Assembly: GCF_001719045.1 (NCBI RefSeq)
Contig: NZ_CP015423.1
Location: 5,251,001 to 5,315,000 of the forward strand
Length of the DNA stretch: 64,000 bases
Reading direction: 5' to 3'
From: Paenibacillus polymyxa
GTDB taxonomy: Bacteria > Bacillota > Bacilli > Paenibacillales > Paenibacillaceae
The first letter of the stretch is position 1; each line of letters opens with the position of its first letter. The translations under genes were made by a program, and so were the position numbers. Shown piece after piece: positions 18,893 through 27,996 of this stretch. The notes beneath the pieces are model-generated. The model saw nothing but the letters and a program-made list of their open reading frames with translations. It ran no database searches and was not told the DNA's origin.

Positions 18893-19996
18893 TTATAGCG
18901 ACACGAAGCACTGTTCCCATTGATCGGTAATGGAGGCTTTGTCAAGCTGTTCTCCAATGAGTGTGACATATCCCTGGCTCACAGGAAGTGCAGTAGGCTG
19001 CCACTCCAAGTGATTTCCTGAAAATTGCAAAAGCATTGTACCTTCCTGAGGAAGCACGCAGTAACCTTTCGCACGAAGCAACGAGGAACCTAACCCGGTC
19101 AAAAGGTTTTCCAATCGTTGTTTTTCGAGTGGCTGAGGAGAATATTGATGCAACGTTAGGCTCTCCAGACGGGAGAACGAATGAGGCTGCTTAGGATCGT
19201 GGTTATGACTGTGTGCCGCAATAACTTTGAAAGCCGTACTTCTGGAGAGACTACTGGTGCTTCCGATACTTTTGACGGGAATGGAAACGGACGGTACACC
19301 TGCATCGGTGGACTGGACTTGTGCAGGTGCTGGTTGAAGTGTCTGTACAGGTTTTGCGGCAACGGATGCGGAGGCCAGAACAGGCTCTAGTAGTGGTTCA
19401 AGGTCAATCCGGCTATATTCAGTAGTTTGCAGCTTGGCCGTATCGTTGAGCTTGCGGATGCTCTTGACGACCTTCGTCACTTCACGGCTACTTGCTGCAT
19501 CCGTCTTGTTCACCACAATAAAGTCTGCGGTGCGCAGTTGTCCGTGCAGGGTGCGAACCAGTTCTTTATCAGCCGTAAAGCGGCTATTGTATTCATGGAA
19601 CAGCTCAGCATCCACAACACTGATGCTGTGAACCAGATAAAGCCGATCTGTCAGTAGAGGGGAGCGAAGCTCCTCCAGTACTTGTTCGGGGTTGGCTACC
19701 CCGGTGGTTTCCATGAAGATCAGGTCTGGCTTCTGGTTGAGCAGGGTATGCAGAGCCCCTGCCAGCTCATTTCTTTTGCTGCAACAAATGCAGCCTTCTA
19801 GCAATCCTTCTACTGTTACGTCAGGCATTTCCTCTGAAATTATAGCGCTGTCTACATCATATTCACCCATTTCGTTCATTAAAACAGCAGCACGAAGGGG
19901 AATTTGGCGAGTATGGGCTAACAGGCGTAAAAGCAGTGTTGTTTTGCCGCTTCCAAGAAAACCACTGATTAAAATAACAGGAACTTTGTTCATCAT
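18893..19996 (-). CDS. COG0523 (CobW-like) metallochaperone GTPase
   Basis: The 367-residue protein has the G3E GTPase layout: Walker A SGFLGSGKTT (11-20), the family metal site CICC (69-72), ETTGVANP, and NKTD as base-recognition motif. The C-terminal half carries a CobW_C-type domain. Between them is a Ser/Pro/Val-rich linker and a short AHSHNHD stretch, weaker than the His-rich loop of the paralog at 22237. Members of this family hand metal, often zinc, to client proteins when it is scarce. It is the last gene of a minus-strand unit that starts at the Zur-like box near 22147. AAGGAGGG precedes the start; the second ATG, 3 bases in, is equally possible. Confidence 0.9.
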   Translation of the reverse strand: MMNKVPVILISGFLGSGKTTLLLRLLAHTRQIPLRAAVLMNEMGEYDVDSAIISEEMPDVTVEGLLEGCICCSKRNELAGALHTLLNQKPDLIFMETTGVANPEQVLEELRSPLLTDRLYLVHSISVVDAELFHEYNSRFTADKELVRTLHGQLRTADFIVVNKTDAASSREVTKVVKSIRKLNDTAKLQTTEYSRIDLEPLLEPVLASASVAAKPVQTLQPAPAQVQSTDAGVPSVSIPVKSIGSTSSLSRSTAFKVIAAHSHNHDPKQPHSFSRLESLTLHQYSPQPLEKQRLENLLTGLGSSLLRAKGYCVLPQEGTMLLQFSGNHLEWQPTALPVSQGYVTLIGEQLDKASITDQWEQCFVSL

Positions 19997-20014
19997 TTTC
20001 CCTCCTTGGTGGGT

Positions 20015-21019
20015 TTAGTGTACTGTGTTCAAGCGATCAAAGGTAGCTACCGAGTCTGCTTGGGTATAGACATAAGGGGATTCTGGTTGCTCGACAGCGG
20101 TTATTTTTTCGGATCGAATTTCAAGTACCGGAACGTTGCCCTTTTGTGTGGCATGCAGTGTTCCTTCAATGGTCACCCAGGTATCCTTGTCAAAGGACGG
20201 GGCCTTCTGGGATTGGACGATGATCCCGAATGGCATGGCATCGGCAGTACAGCACATGACGAGGAATCTTCCTACTGCAAATAGGCCTTTACCCGGCAGG
20301 TTGTCGTCTTTATAGACAAAGCCAGTCACCTGTACTTTTTTTCCTTCAAAAGCTTGTTTATATAACTCAATGGCGCCAATAGTTTCGGAGAAAATCTCCG
20401 GCTTGATCTGTATGATAGGTTGCTGATACAGGCGTTTCGCCAGCTCGGCGAATTCTACATTGTACTTGTCAGGCGGAACGAACAGCTTATCCAGCGTTTC
20501 CTGACTCCATTTTCCCTCTGGAGGGGGCGAAGTTGGGACAGAAGATGCAGTTGATAAAAGGGAGGAGGTGGATGCTTTCGTGGTCTGTATATCTGTTTTT
20601 CGTCGGATATCCGGGTTGGGATACGTGAAGGACATGCCTTTTTTGGCGGCCATATCACTACCAAGTGCCTGATTGGGCAGCAGAGAACCGAACAGGAGCG
20701 GGATGAGCAGCATTCCATATACGAGTGTTTTTTTGAACCAGCTTTGCGGCAACGGATGCTCACAATCACATACATCCTCACCGTCCCGCTCTCCGATGAT
20801 TCCGTGCCATGCCATCGCCAATGCGATGAACAAGAGTGGTACAGGACAGAGTAGGAGCAGCTTTTGCATATGGGGAGCTAGGTAGTAATGAAGTGCATTC
20901 GTACGGTTTAATGAGATAATGTACACAGCCAATCCGATTAGGAGCAAGGAGCGCATACCATATTGCCAGCGGATGCTAAAGGTTGAATTCACGTTTGTAT
21001 TCACCTCCCCAATAACCAT
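20015..21019 (-). CDS. TIGR03943-type membrane protein (YcgQ-like), permease partner
   Basis: The 334-residue product has two membrane segments near the N-terminus (about 23-40 and 50-70) and a third near 93-112 (VYGMLLIPLLFGSLLP). A large external domain follows with FVYKDDNLPGKGLFAVGRFL and MCCTADAMPFGIIV, the signature of the TIGR03943/DUF1980 family. These proteins are almost always encoded with a DUF318-type permease, as here, where the two genes overlap by 19 bases. B. subtilis YcgQ and YcgR are the closest named pair I know. The CCTAD motif could bind metal. The pair's substrate is unknown; placement under a Zur-like box suggests a part in zinc supply. Confidence 0.85.
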   Translation of the reverse strand: MVIGEVNTNVNSTFSIRWQYGMRSLLLIGLAVYIISLNRTNALHYYLAPHMQKLLLLCPVPLLFIALAMAWHGIIGERDGEDVCDCEHPLPQSWFKKTLVYGMLLIPLLFGSLLPNQALGSDMAAKKGMSFTYPNPDIRRKTDIQTTKASTSSLLSTASSVPTSPPPEGKWSQETLDKLFVPPDKYNVEFAELAKRLYQQPIIQIKPEIFSETIGAIELYKQAFEGKKVQVTGFVYKDDNLPGKGLFAVGRFLVMCCTADAMPFGIIVQSQKAPSFDKDTWVTIEGTLHATQKGNVPVLEIRSEKITAVEQPESPYVYTQADSVATFDRLNTVH

Positions 21020-22002
21020 TCTGCAGCTATAGAACCCACAAGGACGAGTGAAGCAATGAGCAAGCCCAGGATGGCGACAAATTTAGTGCGGAAGGTGCTG
21101 AGCAGCATGAGCGTGCCTTTGAAGTCTAACATCGGACCGAGTACAAGAAAGGCTGCCAGCGGACCTAGTGTAAAGGTGTGTGAAAAAGCAGTGGCTACAA
21201 AGGCATCGGAGGTGGAACATAGCGACAGTATGTAGGCAAAACCCATCATAAAGGCGTACGATCCGACTGTTCCGTTGCTTAACGAAAGCATCTCGTCACG
21301 TGGGATGAAGGTTTGAATGCAGGCTGTTAATAATGCGCCGATAGTGAGATATTTACTCATGTCCAAAAACTCGTCACCAGCATGTACAAAAAAGCCCCGC
21401 CATGTGCGACTATGCCGATGAGTCTGATTGTTCTGCTTTTGCTGGTTAAAAGAGAGCAACGACCGTTTGAGCGGATGCACCCGCACAAAGGCATACACGA
21501 TCAGCCCGATGATCGTGGAGACGGCAAAAGCCAAACCCATTCGAACGGCAGTGACCTCGGGATGGGAAGGGAAAGCCATCATCGTCGCAGCCAGTACCAC
21601 GGGATTGATAATGGGCCCGCTTAAAATAAAAGTGATACCCATATAGGCAGGCATTCCCTTGAGCATTAATTGGCGAACGACAGGGATCATGCCGCATTCA
21701 CAAATGGGAAACAGCATACCTAGTAAGGAGGCCAGCAGGACACCCGGTACAGGATGCGCAGGCGCTATTTTGCGAATCCATGTCTCCGGTACAAGCCACT
21801 GCAAAAGGGATGAGACGAGTACACCGATAAGGAGAAACGGAACAGCTTCCAGAAAAATACCCATAAATACCGTTTTTAACGGTTGCAGCTGGCCCATATC
21901 TAACAAACGAAGCCACTGGGGAGATAGCGTGACAAGCACAGGGATGAGAAAGGCAAACGGAATCATAAAAGGCAGCATCTTCAACAGCGTACTGTTTTTC
22001 AT
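21001..22002 (-). CDS. DUF318/ArsP-type permease (YcgR-like)
   Basis: The 333-residue protein has about eight to ten hydrophobic segments in two similar halves, each with a glycine/cysteine-containing turn: MLFPICECGMIPVVRQLMLK with GMPAYMGITFILSGPIINP in the first half, SLCSTSDAFVAT and LVLGPMLDFKG in the second. This is the permease family of YraQ/YcgR and ArsP. It is the first gene of the minus-strand unit and overlaps its TIGR03943 partner. The substrate is not established; metal or a metal-thiolate is a guess from context. Confidence 0.85.
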   Translation of the reverse strand: MKNSTLLKMLPFMIPFAFLIPVLVTLSPQWLRLLDMGQLQPLKTVFMGIFLEAVPFLLIGVLVSSLLQWLVPETWIRKIAPAHPVPGVLLASLLGMLFPICECGMIPVVRQLMLKGMPAYMGITFILSGPIINPVVLAATMMAFPSHPEVTAVRMGLAFAVSTIIGLIVYAFVRVHPLKRSLLSFNQQKQNNQTHRHSRTWRGFFVHAGDEFLDMSKYLTIGALLTACIQTFIPRDEMLSLSNGTVGSYAFMMGFAYILSLCSTSDAFVATAFSHTFTLGPLAAFLVLGPMLDFKGTLMLLSTFRTKFVAILGLLIASLVLVGSIAAEWLLGR

Positions 22003-22139
22003 TCCACGTCTCCTTGGGAATAAGGGTTCTTATCTACATACTATGTCTGTAGAGGGACAATCATGCCCGCTGGATTGTGCTTGTCTCACCTCCTATATTG
22101 ACAATTCAAAGAGTGGTCATATATATTTATGTTTGTTAT

Positions 22140-22154
22140 TAGTAATTATTACGA
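22140..22154. promoter_or_regulatory. Zur-like operator in a divergent promoter region
   Basis: TAGTAATTATTACGA matches the Bacillus Zur consensus TCGTAATNATTACGA at 13 of 14 fixed positions. It lies between two divergent units: 138 bases before the minus-strand permease gene and 83 before the plus-strand COG0523 gene. It could repress both sides. Confidence 0.8.
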
Positions 22155-22236
22155 TTAAAATCCGATAAATGATTGCAAGAAGGAAACTTTTACGGTACGA
22201 TCCATATTAAATGTTGTAAAGACAAGGAGGGGTTAT

Positions 22237-23229
22237 ATGATACCGATAGTTGTTTTATCCGGTTTTTTGGGTAGCGGTAAAACCACTCTTCTTCAGCATG
22301 CGCTGGCTTACTACAAGGAGAAGGGCCTCAAGCCAGCCATTTTGATGAATGAGTTGGGTGATGTTAATCTGGACGGCAGTTTGGTGAATGGCCAAGCACC
22401 CATGAAGGAAATGCTCAGTGGTTGTATATGCTGTACTATTCGCGGGGATTTGGGCGTCGAGCTCATGAATCTTGCTGAAGAATATAAGCCGGACGTGATT
22501 ATTGTAGAATGTACTGGAGTAGCTAACCCGATGGAAATTGTAGATGCAGTGACAGACGCCTCCATCTATTCTTCTATGATATTACAATCCGTTATCACGG
22601 TCATAGACGCGCGTCAATTTCTGGATTTTGCCTCGGGGAACGAGAGAGGCAAGTCGCTTCGTTTGATGCAGGATCAGCTTCGGTGCGCTTCCAAACTGGT
22701 TATTAACAAGACCGATTTATTGGCTGCGGGCGAGTTGCAGAAAGTACAGGCCCTCGTAAAAGAGTTAAATCCATATGCTCTGACTGTGAGCACGCAACGA
22801 AGTGACGTGGACGCGGGTATTTTTTTCTCCACTCAAGGAGAGGAGCGTATGGACGTTGACCATCAGTCTCATGATCACCATGATCACGCCCATGACCACG
22901 AACATGGGGAGCATTATCATTCCTACGACCACGTAGTGGTTCACACGCATTTCTTTGGACAACCTGTGCCACGCTCCGAGTTTGAACAGTTGTTCCGCAG
23001 TTTGCCAGCTGAAATATACCGGGCCAAAGGAATTGTGCGGTTTCTGGAATCAGAGGGTCAGATGATGTTTCAGTTTGCCTATCGGGAGCTGGAAATCATT
23101 CCGATCCGCCCGCAAAAGCCAGTGAACGATGTAGCGGTTGTCATGGGTGAGAATTTCTCTGCTTCCGAGATCGAGGAACAATTGAGAAAGTTGGAAGCGG
23201 CCGAAAAGCCATTGAGTAGTAGTTCATGA
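22237..23229 (+). CDS. COG0523 zinc metallochaperone GTPase with His-rich loop, ZagA/YciC-like
   Basis: The 330-residue protein carries Walker A SGFLGSGKTT (8-17), the metal site CICC (63-66), ECTGVANP, NKTD (157-160) and a very His-rich loop at 209-238 (SHDHHDHAHDHEHGEHYH). A CobW_C-type domain ends the protein. His-rich COG0523 proteins under Zur control, such as B. subtilis ZagA (YciC), deliver zinc to essential enzymes during starvation. AAGGAGGGGTTAT precedes the start, and the last 4 bases overlap the following permease gene. Confidence 0.9.
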   Translation: MIPIVVLSGFLGSGKTTLLQHALAYYKEKGLKPAILMNELGDVNLDGSLVNGQAPMKEMLSGCICCTIRGDLGVELMNLAEEYKPDVIIVECTGVANPMEIVDAVTDASIYSSMILQSVITVIDARQFLDFASGNERGKSLRLMQDQLRCASKLVINKTDLLAAGELQKVQALVKELNPYALTVSTQRSDVDAGIFFSTQGEERMDVDHQSHDHHDHAHDHEHGEHYHSYDHVVVHTHFFGQPVPRSEFEQLFRSLPAEIYRAKGIVRFLESEGQMMFQFAYRELEIIPIRPQKPVNDVAVVMGENFSASEIEEQLRKLEAAEKPLSSSS

Positions 23230-24350
23230 CTTCGAGAACGAGCAACCTTAATCCATCAAGACCTAATCCATCACAACATAATTCTCGCGCACACCTAGCT
23301 GGCAAGTCTACTTGGGGATTTACAACAATTCTGCTGCTGACTGCTGGACTGTTGCTTTCGGTGACACTCGCAGTCATGCTCGGTCCTGTAGCTGTCGCAC
23401 CGGGGACGATATGGCGAATTGCACTGTCTCATCTTCCCTGGCTGGACCAGTGGATACCCGTGACATGGACCAAGCCTGAGCAATATATCGTTTGGGAAAT
23501 CCGCTTTCCACGCGTGCTGCTAGGTGTTGTCGTAGGAGCAGGACTTGCTGTTACAGGGGCGACTATACAGGCATTAATTCGTAATTCGTTAGCGGACCCT
23601 TATATTTTAGGAGTCTCGTCTGGGGCTTCGGTGACAGCCACGTTGGTAATTGTGTTCGGAGCTTTCGGATTTTTAGGACGACTTGTGCTGCCTTTATCTG
23701 CTTTTATAGGCTCGTTAGCTGCAATGCTTATGGTGTTCGCGTTAGCCCGTGTGGCTGGGAGCATATCGACGACCCGCTTATTGCTGGCAGGAGTGGCGGT
23801 GTCCATGATGCTGTCGGCTGTGACTAGCTTTATCGTTACGATGGCCCCGAATGAAAAAGGCATTCGTGACGCGATGTATTGGATGATGGGAAGTTTGGCA
23901 GGTGCTCAATGGGACACGCTTTTCATTCCAAGCCTCATTGTAGCCGTTGGAACGGCTGTGCTCCTGACCCGATACCGTTCGCTGAATGCTTTGCTAACGG
24001 GTGAAGAAACCGCAGTAACGCTAGGGGTGAACGTACAGACGTTCCGCGTATTACTGGTTGTTGTGGCGTCTCTTTTAACCGGGGCAGTCGTATCAGTGAG
24101 TGGCTCGATTGGCTTTGTCGGGCTTATGATTCCGCACATCGTTAGGCTGATAGTGGGATCAGATCATCGGCGTGTACTGCCCGTCAGTCTGTTGGCGGGA
24201 GCTATTTTTGTCGTGTGGGCTGATGTATGTGCCCGGCTCGTGCTGGCTCCACAGGAGCTGCCGATTGGTATTGTAACGGCTGTGTGCGGAGGCCCCTTTT
24301 TTGTGTGGCTTCTGCGTCGTAGTTCCTACTCGTTTGGAGGCGAAAAATGA
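23226..24350 (+). CDS. FecCD-family ABC transporter permease
   Basis: The 374-residue membrane protein shows the BtuC/FecCD pattern: EIRFPRVLLGVVVGAGLAVT, then GATIQALIRNSLADPYILGVSSGAS and, late in the protein, SGSIGFVGLMIPHIVRLIVG. Ten membrane segments would be usual. A 37-residue polar N-terminal extension rich in Asn, Ser and Arg is longer than in most members. It begins within the ATGA overlap with the COG0523 gene and ends in another overlap with the ATPase gene. The family imports siderophores, haem, cobalamin and some free or chelated metals. Coupling to a zinc chaperone points to zinc or a zinc chelate here. Confidence 0.9.
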   Translation: MTSRTSNLNPSRPNPSQHNSRAHLAGKSTWGFTTILLLTAGLLLSVTLAVMLGPVAVAPGTIWRIALSHLPWLDQWIPVTWTKPEQYIVWEIRFPRVLLGVVVGAGLAVTGATIQALIRNSLADPYILGVSSGASVTATLVIVFGAFGFLGRLVLPLSAFIGSLAAMLMVFALARVAGSISTTRLLLAGVAVSMMLSAVTSFIVTMAPNEKGIRDAMYWMMGSLAGAQWDTLFIPSLIVAVGTAVLLTRYRSLNALLTGEETAVTLGVNVQTFRVLLVVVASLLTGAVVSVSGSIGFVGLMIPHIVRLIVGSDHRRVLPVSLLAGAIFVVWADVCARLVLAPQELPIGIVTAVCGGPFFVWLLRRSSYSFGGEK

Positions 24351-25135
24351 ATATAGAAGTTGAAAGCGTGACCTTCAGTATTCACGACAAACGGCTGATC
24401 GACGGCATCTGTCTCCAGGTAAAAGCAGGGGAGCTAGTCGGATTGATTGGTCCGAATGGCAGCGGGAAATCGACGTTGCTCAAAAATATGTATCGTGTGC
24501 TAAAGCCTGACAGTGGTTTGGTTACGTTGGATGGGCAAGATATGCTGCGGATGAAGTATAAAGAAACGGCCCGACAAATGGCAGTGGTGAGTCAGGATGC
24601 GCCGCAAACGTTTGATTTTTCAGTACGGGGCATCGTCCTGATGGGTCGCCATCCGCATAAGAAACTGCTGGAAGCAGATACTGTTGCCGATCATGAATTG
24701 GTCGAGCAGGCGCTGGAGCGGGTAGGCATGAATGCTCAGGCGGATCAGGGCTTTGCCACCTTGTCTGGCGGAGAAAAGCAACGGGTATTAATCGCCAGAG
24801 CTTTGGCCGGACAGGCGAAATTTCTTGTTTTGGATGAGCCAACAAATCATCTGGACATCCGGTATCAGCTGCAAATTCTGGATTTGGTCAAAACACTTCG
24901 GATAACTACGCTAGCTGCACTACATGATTTGAATTTGGCTGCATTTTATTGTGATCGAATGTATGTATTAAAAGAAGGCAAAGTGGTAGCCTCCGGCATA
25001 ACGGAGGATGTGCTTCAGCCAGACCTGCTGTGGAGTGTATTCGGGGTGGAGACAGAAATCTGTATTCATCCAAAAACCGGGAAGCCGAATATTACCTTTT
25101 TACCGGATTCTCTCAGGAGAGGAGGCTATCCATGA
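24347..25135 (+). CDS. FecE-like ABC transporter ATPase
   Basis: The 262-residue ATPase has Walker A GPNGSGKST (35-43), Q-loop VVSQDAP, signature LSGGEKQR, Walker B FLVLDEPTNHLD and switch His in ALHDLNLA. This is the FecE/BtuD/HmuV group that pairs with FecCD permeases. Start and stop overlap or abut the other parts of the same importer, with the binding protein 64 bases downstream. Confidence 0.9.
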   Translation: MNIEVESVTFSIHDKRLIDGICLQVKAGELVGLIGPNGSGKSTLLKNMYRVLKPDSGLVTLDGQDMLRMKYKETARQMAVVSQDAPQTFDFSVRGIVLMGRHPHKKLLEADTVADHELVEQALERVGMNAQADQGFATLSGGEKQRVLIARALAGQAKFLVLDEPTNHLDIRYQLQILDLVKTLRITTLAALHDLNLAAFYCDRMYVLKEGKVVASGITEDVLQPDLLWSVFGVETEICIHPKTGKPNITFLPDSLRRGGYP

Positions 25136-25199
25136 CGCTAACAGAAAAGGTGATATGATGAGGTAAGATAAACTACAAATAAAAGAGGAGACGGTACAT

Positions 25200-26222
25200 T
25201 TGAAAAAATATGGAAAGCCCGCGTTACCGCTGGTTATGCTCGCTTTGGCGATGTTGCTGTTGTTATCAGCCTGCGCAGCAGGAAACACGGCTCAAACAAG
25301 CGATCCATTGGCAAACGGGCAGCAACCTGCTGCATCGCAATCGGCAACCAATAAGACTTCGGTAGAGCTTGAGAACATGGGCGTTAAAATGGCATTTCCC
25401 GAGGCGCCCAAACGCGCGGTTACACTGAACCAGCACGCGACTGAGGTTATGCTGGCTCTTGGACTGGAATCCTCTATGGTAGGAACTGCGTATTTGGATG
25501 ATCAGATTTTACCGAAATATAAGACTCAATATGACAAAATCCCGGTACTGGCCGAACAATATCCGTCCAAAGAGGTGTTTATGACCGCTGCACCGGATTT
25601 TGCCTATGCAGGTTGGAAGAGTGCCTTTAATGATAAAAATCTGGGTTCCCGTGAGGAGCTAGCCAAACAAGGGGTGCTGACCTATGTACAGGAGTCCTCA
25701 AACAAGCCGGGTCCCATATTAGAAGATGTATATCAGGATATACTAAATATTGGGCGTATTTTCAGGGTTGAGGAGCGTGCAGAAAAGCTGGTAAATGACA
25801 TTCGTGAACAAGTGAAGTCCATTCAGACTCAAATTGGTACTGTTGAGCAAGCACCCAAGGTGTTTGTTTATGACAGCGGAGAAGACAAGCCCTTTACGGC
25901 TGCCAACAATTATCTAACGTCTTTAATTGAAAGTGTGAAGGCGAAAAATATTTTTGATGATATTGACAAAAGTTTCACCGAAGTAAGCTGGGAAGAGGTT
26001 GTGAACCGTAACCCTGATGTGATCGTCATTCTCGACTATGGTGATACTTCACTGGCTGATAAAGAGAAGTTGCTCCTGAGCAAGCCTGCGCTGGCTGGTG
26101 TGGAAGCGATCAAAAACAAACGGTTTATAGTCCTGCCATTATCCGCGGCGGCTGAAGGTGTACGTGCACCGATTGCACTGAAAACCTTGGCTGCAGGCTT
26201 GTACCCGGACAAAATGAAGTAA
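25200..26222 (+). CDS. FecB-like substrate-binding lipoprotein of unknown ligand
   Basis: The product has 340 residues. It begins at TTG behind AGAGGAG. A lipoprotein signal ends at LLLLSACA (lipobox LSAC, Cys near residue 25), then a Gln/Ala/Ser-rich tether. The mature part is a class-III Peripla_BP_2 fold: FPEAPKRAVTLNQHATEVML is the usual first strand-helix. It lies with the FecCD/FecE genes downstream of a Zur-like box. It has no His-rich loop, so it need not bind bare zinc; a metallophore is equally possible. Confidence 0.88.
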   Translation: MKKYGKPALPLVMLALAMLLLLSACAAGNTAQTSDPLANGQQPAASQSATNKTSVELENMGVKMAFPEAPKRAVTLNQHATEVMLALGLESSMVGTAYLDDQILPKYKTQYDKIPVLAEQYPSKEVFMTAAPDFAYAGWKSAFNDKNLGSREELAKQGVLTYVQESSNKPGPILEDVYQDILNIGRIFRVEERAEKLVNDIREQVKSIQTQIGTVEQAPKVFVYDSGEDKPFTAANNYLTSLIESVKAKNIFDDIDKSFTEVSWEEVVNRNPDVIVILDYGDTSLADKEKLLLSKPALAGVEAIKNKRFIVLPLSAAAEGVRAPIALKTLAAGLYPDKMK

Positions 26223-26327
26223 ACAAACAAAAGAGTTGCCAAAACATTGACGAACCTTGCCTAAACTGTTAAACTTGCTAATGCGTAAAGGTTACGTTTA
26301 TCAAACGCTTATTTTTTTATTACCAAA

Positions 26328-26342
26328 TCGTAATAATTACGG
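26328..26342. promoter_or_regulatory. Zur-like operator of the znu operon
   Basis: TCGTAATAATTACGG matches the Bacillus Zur consensus TCGTAATNATTACGA at 13 of 14 fixed positions. It lies about 100 bases upstream of the znuC start in a 217-base spacer. Confidence 0.85.
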
Positions 26343-26439
26343 TAGATGGTTTAATGATCATAAACGACCTGGAGAATCTGCGCAAATGATGATCGCTCAG
26401 ATGGCTCCAGGCTTTTTAAAGGAAAAGGAGGTTTGCGTC

Positions 26440-27147
26440 ATGTTATTGGCCTCATTGGAACAGGTCACATTTGGCTACGGAGATGTTCCTAACTTGGTGG
26501 ATGCCAATGTTGAAATTTTTTCGGGAGAATTTGTGGCTATTACCGGACCGAATGGTGCTTCCAAATCAACCATGCTCAAACTATTGCTCGGCTTGCTTCA
26601 GCCTTGGAAGGGCAAGGTGTTTATGTCTAACCGTACAGGTGAAGGCAAAAAGCTCGTTGTCGGCTTTGTATCCCAACAAATTGCTGCCTTCAATGGCGGA
26701 TTTCCAAGTACGATTTTGGAATTTGTCCGTTCAGGAAGATATACTCATGGCTCTTGGTTACGCCGTATGCGGTCTGAGGATCATGATCTGACTGAGCAGG
26801 CGCTGCGTCAGGTAGGCATGTGGGATTTGCGTCACCGTAAAATCGGCGAATTGTCCGGTGGACAGAAGCAACGCATTTGTGTGGCGAGAGCGCTCGCTCA
26901 GGAATCAGATTTGCTCATTTTGGATGAGCCCACGACCGGCATGGATCAGGAAAGCCGCCATCATTTCTACGATCTGATGAATCAGCAGGTTAAGGAATAT
27001 GGAAGAACTGTGGTCATGGTGACCCATGGACTATCGGAAGTACAACATTATCTGGATCGAATTATTGAGCTTGAAAGGAAGGAAGATGGCGGATGGAAAT
27101 GCTGCACTACGACTTCATGCAGCGGGCATTTTGTGCCGGTGGGGTAA
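26440..27147 (+). CDS. znuC: Zinc ABC transporter ATPase ZnuC/AdcC
   Basis: The 235-residue product starts at the ATG behind AAAAGGAGG; an open frame extends further upstream but crosses the Zur-like box, so it is not coding. Motifs are Q-loop FVSQQ, signature LSGGQKQR, Walker B LLILDEPTTGMD and switch His VTHGLSEVQH. Walker A reads GPNGASKST: Ser replaces the usual third Gly. As I recall, B. subtilis AdcC (YcdI) has the same variant, so it is likely a family trait. The C-terminus has GGWKC and further Cys residues, also as in AdcC. It drives zinc uptake with the two downstream products. Confidence 0.92.
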   Translation: MLLASLEQVTFGYGDVPNLVDANVEIFSGEFVAITGPNGASKSTMLKLLLGLLQPWKGKVFMSNRTGEGKKLVVGFVSQQIAAFNGGFPSTILEFVRSGRYTHGSWLRRMRSEDHDLTEQALRQVGMWDLRHRKIGELSGGQKQRICVARALAQESDLLILDEPTTGMDQESRHHFYDLMNQQVKEYGRTVVMVTHGLSEVQHYLDRIIELERKEDGGWKCCTTTSCSGHFVPVG

Positions 27148-27941
27148 TTGCACTGCTGGCCTCGGTGCTTGGAGTATACCTGATGCTGCGGCGTCAGGCT
27201 CTCATGGCGGACATGCTATCGCATGTATCGCTGGCAGGGGTAGCAGCGGGTGCCTATTTAGGCATTAACCCGACGATAACCGGATTTGTTGTTGCCGTAA
27301 TCGGCGCGATTATCGTTGAATACGTCCGCAGGTCTTATAAAACATATAGTGAGATATCTGTGGCTATTATTATGGTAGGTGGCCTCTCGACGGCCGTTAT
27401 TTTAATGAATCTGAATCAGAGCATCAACAAAGGGTTTTCCGCTTATTTGTTCGGCTCGGTCGTAGCGGTCAATCAGACAGAGCTGATGTTGATGATTGTA
27501 GTGGCTGTGATCGGAGGTATTTTCTTTTTTGTATTCCGGCGTCCTTTGTATCAGATTACCTTTGATGAAGAAACGGCGAAGACCAATGGTCTTCCTGTCA
27601 AGTCCATTTCATTTGCATTTAGTATTTTAACAGGGATGATTGTAGCTGCTGCAATGCCGATTGTCGGTGTGCTGCTTGTCTCCTCACTCATCGTGCTCCC
27701 TGCAGCGCTGGCGATTCGAATTGCACCGAGCTTCGCGGCAGCCATCTGGATATCTATGGTCACTGCATTGATCGGCGTATTTATGGGTTTAACGGCATCA
27801 TATGAACTCAGTACTCCCCCAGGGGGGACGATTGCCATGGTGCTGTTATTATTCCTGATTATAGGAGCTGGTATTCAAAAGCTGGTCCGTAAGCTGGGCA
27901 AGCAACAGGCTTCCCGGCGGAAGAAGGCGACAGGCCAGTGA
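27093..27941 (+). CDS. znuB: Zinc ABC transporter permease ZnuB/AdcB
   Basis: The 282-residue protein of the ABC-3 family has seven to nine membrane segments, with YLMLRRQALMADMLSHVSLAG near the N-terminus and the typical MPIVGVLLVSSLIVLPAALA in the C-terminal half. The gene begins 55 bases inside znuC, an overlap that suggests tight coupling of translation. It forms the membrane channel for zinc taken from ZnuA. Confidence 0.93.
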   Translation: MEMLHYDFMQRAFCAGGVIALLASVLGVYLMLRRQALMADMLSHVSLAGVAAGAYLGINPTITGFVVAVIGAIIVEYVRRSYKTYSEISVAIIMVGGLSTAVILMNLNQSINKGFSAYLFGSVVAVNQTELMLMIVVAVIGGIFFFVFRRPLYQITFDEETAKTNGLPVKSISFAFSILTGMIVAAAMPIVGVLLVSSLIVLPAALAIRIAPSFAAAIWISMVTALIGVFMGLTASYELSTPPGGTIAMVLLLFLIIGAGIQKLVRKLGKQQASRRKKATGQ

Positions 27942-27996
27942 GTGTAATTACAGTGAGAATTAACTAAAAAATCTAACGCATAAAGGAGTAATGAAT

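Noticed and set aside
26257..26439. Upstream extension of the znuC frame by 61 codons.
   Set aside because: It would place the Zur-like operator inside the coding region and has no ribosome site; the ATG at 26440 has AAAAGGAGG and gives the normal N-terminus.
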